In this document: piece after piece, positions 1 to 5,290 of the stretch
Numbering within the stretch: the stretch's first letter is position 1
Layout: each line of letters begins with the position of its first letter
From: CAYJFK01 sp964369475
GTDB lineage: Bacteria; Bacillota; Clostridia; Oscillospirales; Feifaniaceae
Assembly: GCA_964369475.1 (NCBI GenBank)
Contig: CAYJFK010000095.1
Span: forward strand, 1-6,284
Reading direction: 5' to 3'
Length of the DNA: 6,284 nucleotides
Made by a program: the position numbers and the translations under genes
Notes under the pieces: model-generated
The model's database searches: none
What the model saw: the letters and a program-made list of their open reading frames with translations, nothing else
What the model was told of the DNA's origin: nothing

Positions 1-75
1 GGAGCTTGTGATCCGATTCGAACGGACGACCTGCTCATTACGAATGAGCTGCACTGCCAGCTGTGCTACACAAGC
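1..75 (-). tRNA. tRNA-Thr (anticodon CGU)
   Basis: Read on the minus strand, this folds as a complete cloverleaf. The 7-bp acceptor stem is GCTTGTG (75-69) with CACAAGC (10-4), followed by discriminator U and the first two bases of CCA; the final A would lie just outside the window. The D-arm has a GCAC/GTGC stem, the anticodon stem is GCTCA/TGAGC with loop TTCGTAA, and the T-arm is GTCCG-TTCGAAT-CGGAT with one G-U pair. The loop places CGU at positions 34-36, which decodes the Thr codon ACG. CCA appears to be genome-encoded. It has its own promoter about 20 bp upstream (93-121). Identity is read from the anticodon only; the fold was checked by eye. Confidence 0.96.
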
Positions 76-92
76 AAATTTATTGCTTAAAT

Positions 93-121
93 ATTATATC
101 ATGGTGTTTTTTAAAAGTCAA
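93..121 (-). promoter_or_regulatory. sigma-A promoter of the tRNA-Thr gene
   Basis: On the minus strand there is a -35 TTGACT (121-116), a spacer of exactly 17 bp and a -10 TATAAT (98-93). A TG one base before the -10 (TGATATAAT) makes it an extended -10 as well. Transcription should start near 86, giving a 5' leader of about 10 nt before the mature tRNA. Such near-consensus promoters are typical of stable RNA genes. Confidence 0.85.
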
Positions 122-211
122 GATTACGGCATGTTTATAATATCAAATTTTATCTTTATCTGCATTGAAAGGTCAACAACAATACCCCCTTTTACATATG
201 CTAAATTCGGC

Positions 212-240
212 TTGCTCTTTTAATTATATAATGGTATAAT
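212..240 (+). promoter_or_regulatory. sigma-A promoter of the ppiB-dacF unit
   Basis: The -35 is TTGCTC (212-217), the spacer is 17 bp and the -10 is a perfect TATAAT (235-240), preceded by TGG so that the extended -10 motif TGnTATAAT is complete. The expected start is near 247, leaving a leader of about 34 nt with the Shine-Dalgarno AAAGGAG at 265-271. No operator-like dyad is evident around it. Confidence 0.85.
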
Positions 241-280
241 ATTCTTTAAGATAAATTTTAATTTAAAGGAGAATACAAAA

Positions 281-760
281 ATGTCAGATAAAGTAAAGAT
301 TATAATGGAGTCGGGCGACGAGATGATGGTGGAGCTATATCCCGACAAAGCTCCTATTTCTTGCGAGAATTTTATAAAGCTTGTCGATAGCGGCTTTTAC
401 AATGGACTGACCTTCCACAGGGTTATTTCGGGCTTTATGATTCAAGGCGGATGCCCTGACGGTAACGGCATGGGCGGCCCCGGTTGGGAGATAAAGGGCG
501 AATTTGCAAAGAATGGTGTGCAAAACGACCTTAAGCATACAAAGGGTGTGCTTTCCATGGCTCGTGCGGCTAACCCCGATTCGGCAGGTAGCCAATTTTT
601 CCTAATGCACAAGGATTCCCCACATCTCGACGGTTCTTATGCCGCTTTCGGCAAGGTTGTCGAAGGGCTTGATGTCGTAGACAAGATTGCCGCAGTCGAT
701 ACCGATTACAGCGATCGCCCCAAGACTCCCGTTGTTATAAAGAGCATGACCAAGGTTTAA
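281..760 (+). CDS. ppiB: Cyclophilin-type peptidyl-prolyl cis-trans isomerase
   Basis: This enzyme catalyses cis-trans isomerisation of X-Pro peptide bonds and acts as a folding helper. The 159-residue protein is a single cyclophilin domain of the usual bacterial length. It has no signal peptide or anchor, so it is cytoplasmic. The core motif FHRVI.GFMIQGG spans residues 45-57 and includes the catalytic Arg47 and the pocket residues Phe52, Met53 and Gln55. MARA (93-96), SQFF (104-107) and LDG..AAFG (116-124) follow. His115 sits where human CypA has Trp121 and Tyr120 where it has His126, so tight cyclosporin binding is not expected (inference). The ATG at 281 follows AAAGGAG with a 9-nt gap. 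It is the first gene after the 212-240 promoter. The D-Ala-D-Ala carboxypeptidase gene starts 37 bp downstream with no terminator between, so they are probably cotranscribed. No functional link between the two is implied. Confidence 0.95.
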   Translation: MSDKVKIIMESGDEMMVELYPDKAPISCENFIKLVDSGFYNGLTFHRVISGFMIQGGCPDGNGMGGPGWEIKGEFAKNGVQNDLKHTKGVLSMARAANPDSAGSQFFLMHKDSPHLDGSYAAFGKVVEGLDVVDKIAAVDTDYSDRPKTPVVIKSMTKV

Positions 761-797
761 TGCTCCTTTTCCGCTTAGAAAATTATAAGGTGTTTTT

Positions 798-2156
798 ATG
801 AAAAAAATCACTGGAAATATTTTAATATTTGCAATTTTAATGTCGCTCTTTACCTTTAATGTATCAGCGAGCGGCACGCCTATTGTTGCGTCCGAGGCGC
901 AACTTCTTGTAGAGCTTAGCTCTACTTCTCCGCTCTTTGCACGAAACGAGCTCGAGCCTATGTACCCTGCCAGCACGACCAAGATTATGACGGCCCTCGT
1001 CGTGCTCGACGAGGTAGCAGCAGGCAATGTCTCGCTCGACGATATGGTAACGGCTACATCTAACATGCACTACGACTTGATAGCGGCCGGCAGTAGCGTT
1101 GGCATTGTTGTCGGGGAGGAGATGTCGCTCGGCGATCTGCTTTACTGCGCAATGCTTGCATCGGGCAACGATGCTTGCAATGTAATTGCCGAGCATGTCG
1201 GCGGCACTATCGAGAATTTTGTTCTTATGATGAACCAAAAAGCAATCGAAGAAGGCTGTACAGGCTCGAACTTTACAAATGCGCACGGACTGCACAACGA
1301 GCAGCACTACACAACGGCGGTCGACCTTGCTCGAATTACATATGCCGCCTATCAGCACGATACATTTATGGAAATAGTCGGCACGGCTGAATATACCGTC
1401 CCTGCCACTAACATGTCGGGCGCAAGGGCTCTTAAAAACTCCAACGGACTTTTGGCTACAAATACCGTCTACGGCGACAGATACCTATACGGTGGAGCTA
1501 TCGGCGTAAAGACCGGCTTTACGACACCTGCCGGTTACTGCCTTGTTTCGATGGTCGAAAGAGACGATGTGCAACTTATGTGCATCGTACTAAATGGCAA
1601 GACCGAAGGTCAGGATTTTACCAATTTTTCCGATAGCGTGGCGCTCTACGACTGGGGCTTTAATAACTTTGGTCACAGAGAGGTCGTCTCGACCTTAGAT
1701 GTAATGGAAACGCTTGAAGTTACAGGCGCAAAGGACGATAACCGACTTGATTTAGTGCCACAGCACGGTCTATCTGCATATCTTCGCAACACAGTTAGCA
1801 CAGATAGGTTTGAAATGGACGTTACTGTTACCGCTCCAATTGTAAACCACAGGTTGCAAGCCCCCATTGTAAAGGGCGAGACGATAGGCTATGTCACCGT
1901 TAAGTACGAAGAAGTGATATACGGCACGATCCCCCTTGTTGCCGCTCGAGATGTCGAGCAGACATTTGGCGACCTTGTTTGGAACAGCTTTTTAGACCTT
2001 ATAACAAATCGCACATTTGCCTATTCCATTGTAGCCGCTTGTATCTTTGTGCTTGCACTTGTTATATTCAAGAATACAACAACAGGCGCTATTTGGGAGA
2101 GAAGGTTTAGGAGGATTATTCGGAAGCTTAGGAATAATCGAAAGAGGTATAGGTAG
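798..2156 (+). CDS. dacF: D-alanyl-D-alanine carboxypeptidase, PBP5/DacF family
   Basis: This is a serine-type penicillin-binding protein that removes the terminal D-Ala from peptidoglycan pentapeptides outside the membrane and so limits cross-linking. The three active-site motifs of the S11 family are intact: S59-T-T-K62 with nucleophile Ser59, S122-G-N124, and K238-T-G240. Residues 1-24 form a signal peptide (KK, hydrophobic core, VSA before Ser25). Residues of roughly 290-395 fit the C-terminal beta-rich PBP5_C domain. The protein then ends in a true hydrophobic helix (about 408-424) and a very basic tail (435-452, rich in Arg/Lys), so it should be anchored with the tail inside. Many DacA/DacF proteins use an amphipathic helix instead. 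At 452 residues it is slightly long for the family. The ATG at 798 follows AAGGTG (787-792). Two hairpin terminators end the unit. The exact paralogue name (DacF versus DacB or DacA) is less certain than the activity. Confidence 0.93.
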   Translation: MKKITGNILIFAILMSLFTFNVSASGTPIVASEAQLLVELSSTSPLFARNELEPMYPASTTKIMTALVVLDEVAAGNVSLDDMVTATSNMHYDLIAAGSSVGIVVGEEMSLGDLLYCAMLASGNDACNVIAEHVGGTIENFVLMMNQKAIEEGCTGSNFTNAHGLHNEQHYTTAVDLARITYAAYQHDTFMEIVGTAEYTVPATNMSGARALKNSNGLLATNTVYGDRYLYGGAIGVKTGFTTPAGYCLVSMVERDDVQLMCIVLNGKTEGQDFTNFSDSVALYDWGFNNFGHREVVSTLDVMETLEVTGAKDDNRLDLVPQHGLSAYLRNTVSTDRFEMDVTVTAPIVNHRLQAPIVKGETIGYVTVKYEEVIYGTIPLVAARDVEQTFGDLVWNSFLDLITNRTFAYSIVAACIFVLALVIFKNTTTGAIWERRFRRIIRKLRNNRKRYR

Positions 2157-2163
2157 GTTTTAA

Positions 2164-2219
2164 GTAAGAGGTAAGAGGTAAGAGGTAAGAGGTAAGAACT
2201 AAGAACTAAGAAGTAAGAA
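2164..2219 (+). repeat. Eight tandem 7-bp repeats, consensus (G/C)TAAGA(G/A)
   Basis: Eight consecutive heptamers fill exactly 56 bp. The first four are identical GTAAGAG units; the last four end in A and two begin with C (GTAAGAA, CTAAGAA, CTAAGAA, GTAAGAA). The array starts 7 bp after the carboxypeptidase stop codon and lies before its terminators, so it would be transcribed in the 3' UTR. Perfect units at one end and diverged ones at the other suggest expansion by slippage. It has no unique spacers and no coding role that I can see. Confidence 0.9.
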
Positions 2220-2227
2220 CTGTGGTT

Positions 2228-2249
2228 AAAAATTGCTGGGGCAATTTTT
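2228..2249 (+). terminator. AT-rich terminator hairpin after the carboxypeptidase gene
   Basis: A perfect 9-bp dyad, AAAAATTGC (2228-2236) and GCAATTTTT (2241-2249), closes a TGGG loop. The 3' arm ends in a run of five T, so the hairpin reads as a weak Rho-independent terminator on the plus strand. By symmetry it could also work leftward. A much stronger hairpin follows 19 bp later. Confidence 0.6.
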
Positions 2250-2267
2250 GTGTTATTGTATTCGGGG

Positions 2268-2297
2268 AGGGCTGTGACTGTTGTCACAGCCCTTTTT
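2268..2297 (+). terminator. Strong Rho-independent terminator of the ppiB-dacF unit
   Basis: An 11-bp perfect stem has arms 2268-2278 (AGGGCTGTGAC) and 2283-2293 (GTCACAGCCCT), a 4-base loop and a T run to 2297. This is a textbook intrinsic terminator for rightward transcription. Its core recurs almost unchanged in the leftward queT terminator at 2412-2456. Confidence 0.88.
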
Positions 2298-2410
2298 AAG
2301 TAAAGAGCTTTTTGGGGGGAGGGGGTGGCGGTGAGGTGGGTATCGTTAGGGTGAGGTTACGCATTTAGTTACCGCCATAAGGGTGTACCCATGTCTTGGA
2401 GAAAAAATCT
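2298..2410. other. Non-coding G-rich spacer between convergent terminators
   Basis: Together with the repeats and terminators on each side, this fills the gene-free stretch 2157-2470. Positions 2314-2340 are almost pure G on the plus strand (runs of 6, 5, 2, 2, 2 and 3 G) and could form a G-quadruplex. The rest holds short dyads: GGCGGT (2327-2332) with ACCGCC (2371-2376), and TGGGTA (2337-2342) with TACCCA (2386-2391). Open frames that cross it show no family resemblance and no ribosome binding site. By eye it resembles the inverted stretch at 5310-5386, so it may be a decayed copy of a dispersed intergenic repeat; this is inference. Confidence 0.4.
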
Positions 2411-2456
2411 TCCCAAAAAAGGGGGCTGTGATAGTCGTCACAGCCCCCTTTTGGGG
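2402..2456 (-). terminator. Rho-independent terminator of queT
   Basis: Read leftward, the arms 2456-2438 and 2431-2412 form a long stem around a 6-base loop. The inner 11 bp (GGGGGCTGTGA with its complement) are perfect. They extend through four A-T pairs, a 2-base bulge and further C-G pairs. On the minus strand the GC-rich stem is followed directly by six T (2420-2415), and another T6 lies at 2407-2402. It starts 15 bp beyond the queT stop codon. The T-rich tail points leftward, so it mainly serves queT, but it could also block rightward readthrough. Confidence 0.85.
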
Positions 2457-2470
2457 AGATTGCTTATTTA

Positions 2471-2950
2471 TTATAGAGTGCCTTTTTGCTTTAGTTTTTT
2501 TATGGCGGTGTGGATTGGGAGGCCTACTATGTATACGCTGGCGGCTTGGCCTATGGCTATTTGTGCCATTATTACAGGGAGAGCTACTTCGGCTACACCC
2601 ATTACATATAGCATACCGCCTATCGCCACACCGTTTAGGATAACGGGGGGTAGGCCGCCTATTATTGGATTTTTGCATTTACTCGTTATGTATGCCGCCA
2701 CGAGTGTCGTAAGCGAGCCTACGACTACATCTATCATTCCGTAGCCGCCTATCATGTTGGATAGGGCACACCCTACAAAGAGCCCCAAGGTTGCCTGTGG
2801 CATAAGCAGTGGTAGCAAAGTCATGCCCTCGGCTATTCGCATTTGCAGTGGGCCAAAGGAGATCGGTGCCGCCACCAGTGTAATGGCGGTATAAATTGCG
2901 GCGATGACCCCTGCCGTAACTATACTTTTTACTGTGTACTTGTTATTCAA
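2471..2950 (-). CDS. queT: QueT-family queuosine-precursor transporter (ECF S component)
   Basis: This is a small integral membrane protein of 159 residues, the usual length of the QueT family (PF06177). The family is known as the substrate-binding subunit of group II ECF transporters for a queuosine precursor such as preQ1. The family hallmarks are visible: API.FGP.Q.RI.E..TLLP (residues 28-47), GLF.G (56-60), IDVVVGSL.TL.AA (73-86) and LPP..LN (around residue 100). Hydrophobic segments cover nearly the whole chain and the ends are basic. No EcfA or EcfT genes are present, so it must borrow a shared energising module from elsewhere (family knowledge). The start is a TTG at 2950: no earlier ATG or GTG exists in frame, and AAGGGA (2968-2963) lies 12 nt upstream. 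It is transcribed alone, leftward, from the promoter at 3004-3032 and ends at a strong terminator. No preQ1 riboswitch consensus was found in the leader of about 45 nt. Confidence 0.9.
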   Translation of the reverse strand: MNNKYTVKSIVTAGVIAAIYTAITLVAAPISFGPLQMRIAEGMTLLPLLMPQATLGLFVGCALSNMIGGYGMIDVVVGSLTTLVAAYITSKCKNPIIGGLPPVILNGVAIGGMLYVMGVAEVALPVIMAQIAIGQAASVYIVGLPIHTAIKKLKQKGTL

Positions 2951-3003
2951 CTTAACTATGTATCCCTTCGTGCTATATTCGTTAAAAAAATATTAACCGA
3001 CAT

Positions 3004-3032
3004 ATTATATTATAAGTATGGCTATTTTGCAA
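3004..3032 (-). promoter_or_regulatory. sigma-A promoter of queT
   Basis: On the minus strand there is a -35 TTGCAA (3032-3027), a 17-bp spacer and a -10 TATAAT (3009-3004). Transcription should begin near 2997 and give a leader of about 45 nt. The promoter overlaps the proposed rightward nfnAB promoter. Confidence 0.8.
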
Positions 3033-3047
3033 CATCTGTGTTAAAAT
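3019..3047 (+). promoter_or_regulatory. Possible extended -10 promoter of nfnAB
   Basis: TGTTAAAAT at 3039-3047 is an extended -10 (TGn plus TAAAAT). Seventeen bases upstream lies only a weak -35, TGGCTA (3019-3024), with three of six consensus matches. Initiation would be near 3054, unusually close to the Shine-Dalgarno AAGGAG at 3056-3061, which leaves a very short leader. AT-rich alternatives between 3001 and 3016 lack a good -35. Confidence 0.4.
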
Positions 3048-3068
3048 AATCCGATAAGGAGTGATATC

Positions 3069-3890
3069 ATGGCTTTAATACTTGAAAAAAAGAGACTTAC
3101 AACTACAATTACACAGATTAAACTAAAGGCAGCAGACATTGCTCGCCATGCAAAGGCCGGTCAGTTTATTATACTGCGTGTCTGCGAGGAGGGCGAGAGA
3201 ATACCCCTTACTATTGCAGGCTACGACAGGGACGAGGGTACAATTACCCTTATATACGCAGTTGTCGGAGCTACGACAGCACTGCTCGACAAGCTCGAAG
3301 TCGGGGACGACCTTCTCGATCTTGCAGGCCCTCTCGGCAAGCCGACCGAGATAGAAGAAGGCACAAAGAGAGCAGTCGTTATAGGGGGTGGCCTTGGCTG
3401 TGCCATCGCTTGGCCGTCGGCAAAGGAGCTTGCGGCAATGGGTGTCGAGGTCGACATTGTGGCAGGATTTAGAGATAAATCGCTCGTAATTTTAGAGGAC
3501 GAGTTTAAAGAGATAGGCAATTTAACACTCTGCACCGACGACGGCTCCTATGGTAAAAAGGGCTTTGTCACAGAGGCTCTTGCCGAGCTTTTAGCTAAAA
3601 ACAAGTACGATCTTGCAATAGCAATAGGCCCTCTCCCCATGATGCGTGCCGTTTGCGAGGTCACACGCCCATTTGAAGTGCATACCCTCGTAAGCATGAA
3701 CCCTGTTATGATAGACGGCACAGGCATGTGCGGCGGCTGTCGCCTTACCGTTGGCGGCGAGGTCAAGTTTGCCTGTGTCGACGGGCCGGATTTCGACGGG
3801 CACAAGGTCGATTTCGAGGAGGCAATGGCAAGGTCTGCCATGTACAGAGAGTGCGAAAAATGCAACATGGAGGATTTGCTAAATGCTTGA
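3069..3890 (+). CDS. nfnA: NfnA: NAD- and FAD-binding small subunit of NADH-dependent reduced ferredoxin:NADP+ oxidoreductase
   Basis: This is the small subunit of the cytoplasmic flavin-based electron-bifurcating NfnAB complex: NADH plus reduced ferredoxin plus 2 NADP+ give NAD+, oxidised ferredoxin and 2 NADPH, reversibly. It has the ferredoxin-reductase fold also seen in dihydroorotate dehydrogenase PyrK. An FAD-binding barrel covers about residues 1-95 with R44-I-P-L-T48. The NAD-binding part starts at VVIGGGLGCA (103-112). A C-terminal [2Fe-2S] site has C221-x2-C224-x11-C236. Asp216, five residues before the first Cys, matches the Asp ligand I recall from Nfn structures. An extra C262-x2-C265 lies at the end. 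The 273-residue length fits NfnA. The ATG at 3069 follows AAGGAG (3056-3061). It overlaps nfnB by 8 bp. Pairing with NfnB argues against PyrK; sulfide dehydrogenase (SudAB) is the older annotation of such pairs. Confidence 0.9.
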   Translation: MALILEKKRLTTTITQIKLKAADIARHAKAGQFIILRVCEEGERIPLTIAGYDRDEGTITLIYAVVGATTALLDKLEVGDDLLDLAGPLGKPTEIEEGTKRAVVIGGGLGCAIAWPSAKELAAMGVEVDIVAGFRDKSLVILEDEFKEIGNLTLCTDDGSYGKKGFVTEALAELLAKNKYDLAIAIGPLPMMRAVCEVTRPFEVHTLVSMNPVMIDGTGMCGGCRLTVGGEVKFACVDGPDFDGHKVDFEEAMARSAMYRECEKCNMEDLLNA

Positions 3891-5193
3891 TTTTAAAGAG
3901 GTTGCAACTGGGCTTTCCGAAGAAGATGCAGTGTTCGAGGCGAGCCGCTGTCTTGGCTGTAAACACAAACCATGTGTCGGGGGTTGCCCTGTCGGCATTG
4001 ATATACCCTCCTTTTTAAAGGAAGTTAAAGAGGGCAATTTTAAAGGCGGATTTGATGTTATCTCGGCAGACTCGGCACTACCTGCCGTTTGCGGTCGTGT
4101 ATGTCCGCAGGAAACACAGTGCGAGAAGCATTGTGTGCTCGGCATTAAAGGCAAGCCTGTTAGAATCGGCAGAGTGGAGCGCTTTTTGGGCGATAAGTAT
4201 ATAGACCAAAAGCCGACGCCGCCAAAAGAGAGCATAGACCTATCGGTCGGTGTTATAGGCTCAGGCCCTGCCGGTCTTACATGTGCAGGCGAGCTTGCCA
4301 AGGCAGGTGCTAAGGTCACGATATACGAGGCACTTCACAGTGTGGGCGGTGTTTTGGCATACGGAATTCCCGAATTTAGACTGCCAAAGAGCATTGTAAA
4401 GAGCGAGGTAGAAAAGCTCGAAGCGCTCGGCGTGGAAATTCGCCTAAATGCCGTTGCAGGCAAGACAATTACGGTAGAGGAGCTACTCGAAAAGCACGAT
4501 AAGCTATTTCTCGGCACGGGGGCAGGTCTTCCGCAGTTTATGGGAATAAAGGGCGAGGGGCTTGTCGGTGTCTACTCGGCAAACGAGTTTTTAACAAGAA
4601 TAAACCTAATGAAGGCATACATGCCGAGCTCGCACACCCCTATAATTGTAGGCAAAAAGGTCGCTGTTGTCGGCGGCGGAAATGTTGCCATGGACGCTGC
4701 ACGCTGTGCCCTTAGAATGGGGGCTGACGAAGTGTCGATAGTCTACCGCCGCTCTATGGAAGAACTTCCGGCAAGAGCGGAGGAGGTGCACCATGCTGAG
4801 CTCGAGGGTGTCAACTTCCGCCTACTTAGAAACCCCGTCGAGATCCTCGGCGAAGGCGGCAAGGTGTCGGGACTTCGCCTTATAAAAATGGAGCTTACAG
4901 AGCCGGATGCCTCGGGACGTCGCCGTCCTGTCGAGGTAGAGGGCAGTCATTATAATATAGAGGTAGACACCGTTGTAATTGCGATAGGCAACAACCCAAA
5001 CCCCCTTCTCCCCTCCACGGCAGAAGGGCTCGAGACCGACAAAAGAGGGCGCATAGTTGCAAGTGACACAGGCGCTACCATGCTACAAAATGTATGGGCA
5101 GGCGGCGATGCCGTAACAGGGGCTGCCACTGTAATTTTAGCAATGGGCGCAGGCAAGGATGCTGCAAAGGATATACTAAAGGATTATATTTAA
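3883..5193 (+). CDS. nfnB: NfnB: NADPH- and FAD-binding large subunit of NADH-dependent reduced ferredoxin:NADP+ oxidoreductase
   Basis: This large subunit is expected to carry the bifurcating FAD, the NADPH site and two [4Fe-4S] clusters. It is homologous to the GltD small subunit of glutamate synthase, and such genes are often annotated gltA. The N-terminal cluster domain shows C23-x2-C26-x4-C31-x3-C35P and C70-x3-C74P-x5-C80-x3-C84. The FAD dinucleotide motif is GSGPAG (126-131), the NADPH motif is VGGGNVAMD (263-271), and the C-terminal FAD motif is WAGGDAVTGAATV (405-417). At 436 residues it is about 25-30 shorter at the N-terminus than typical homologues, which begin well before the EEDA..EASRC segment (from memory). 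The ATG at 3883 is forced because the codon just before it is TAA. GGAGG (3869-3873) lies 9 nt upstream, inside nfnA, and the 8-bp overlap implies translational coupling. No glutamate synthase large subunit is present in the window. Confidence 0.9.
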   Translation: MLDFKEVATGLSEEDAVFEASRCLGCKHKPCVGGCPVGIDIPSFLKEVKEGNFKGGFDVISADSALPAVCGRVCPQETQCEKHCVLGIKGKPVRIGRVERFLGDKYIDQKPTPPKESIDLSVGVIGSGPAGLTCAGELAKAGAKVTIYEALHSVGGVLAYGIPEFRLPKSIVKSEVEKLEALGVEIRLNAVAGKTITVEELLEKHDKLFLGTGAGLPQFMGIKGEGLVGVYSANEFLTRINLMKAYMPSSHTPIIVGKKVAVVGGGNVAMDAARCALRMGADEVSIVYRRSMEELPARAEEVHHAELEGVNFRLLRNPVEILGEGGKVSGLRLIKMELTEPDASGRRRPVEVEGSHYNIEVDTVVIAIGNNPNPLLPSTAEGLETDKRGRIVASDTGATMLQNVWAGGDAVTGAATVILAMGAGKDAAKDILKDYI

Positions 5194-5200
5194 AAGTAAA

Positions 5201-5290
5201 GGACACCTTTTGTCCGCAGACAAAACAAGACCCCGAGGGCTCGATGCCCTCGGGGTCTTGAGCTTGGATAAAAAGTGTTTTCTCCAAGCT
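5201..5290 (+). terminator. Hairpin cluster at the 3' end of nfnAB, including a 15-bp terminator-like stem
   Basis: Starting 8 bp after the nfnB stop, hairpins abut without gaps. TTTTGTC (5208-5214) pairs with GACAAAA (5219-5225) around CGCA. A perfect 15-bp stem CAAGACCCCGAGGGC (5226-5240) with its complement (5246-5260) closes a TCGAT loop. AGCTTGGA (5261-5268) pairs with TCCAAGCT (5283-5290), with an inner AAAA/TTTT stem. An alternative GGACA (5201-5205) with TGTCC (5211-5215) competes with the first hairpin. The 15-bp stem is the likely 3' end or stabiliser of the nfn transcript, but no T run follows it, so it is not a textbook intrinsic terminator. Confidence 0.6.

Noticed and set aside
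8..223. 71-residue plus-strand open frame
   Set aside because: It lies antisense to the tRNA-Thr gene and its promoter and reads into the ppiB promoter, with no ribosome binding site.
2164..2219. CRISPR array
   Set aside because: The units are 7 bp, contiguous and without unique spacers, and there are no cas genes. It is a simple tandem repeat.
2021..2287. Minus-strand open frame with recurring Leu-Ser-Tyr residues
   Set aside because: The periodic residues are a translation of the heptamer repeat. The frame runs through both terminators and into the carboxypeptidase gene, and no ribosome binding site was found.
2346..2678. Minus-strand open frame across the queT 3' end
   Set aside because: It overlaps the well-supported queT gene in another frame, crosses its terminator and resembles no family.
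2951..2998. preQ1-I riboswitch before queT
   Set aside because: The GGTTC...ACxCCCT...AAAAACTA signature is absent on the minus strand, and the leader of about 45 nt has no second stem of that kind.
3069..3890. Dihydroorotate dehydrogenase electron-transfer subunit (pyrK)
   Set aside because: It is the same superfamily, but no pyrD or other pyrimidine gene is adjacent, and the partner is an NfnB homologue.
3883..5193. Glutamate synthase small subunit (gltD)
   Set aside because: The fold is shared, but the gene overlaps an NfnA-type partner with the [2Fe-2S] motif and there is no glutamate synthase large subunit in the window. NfnB is the better call.
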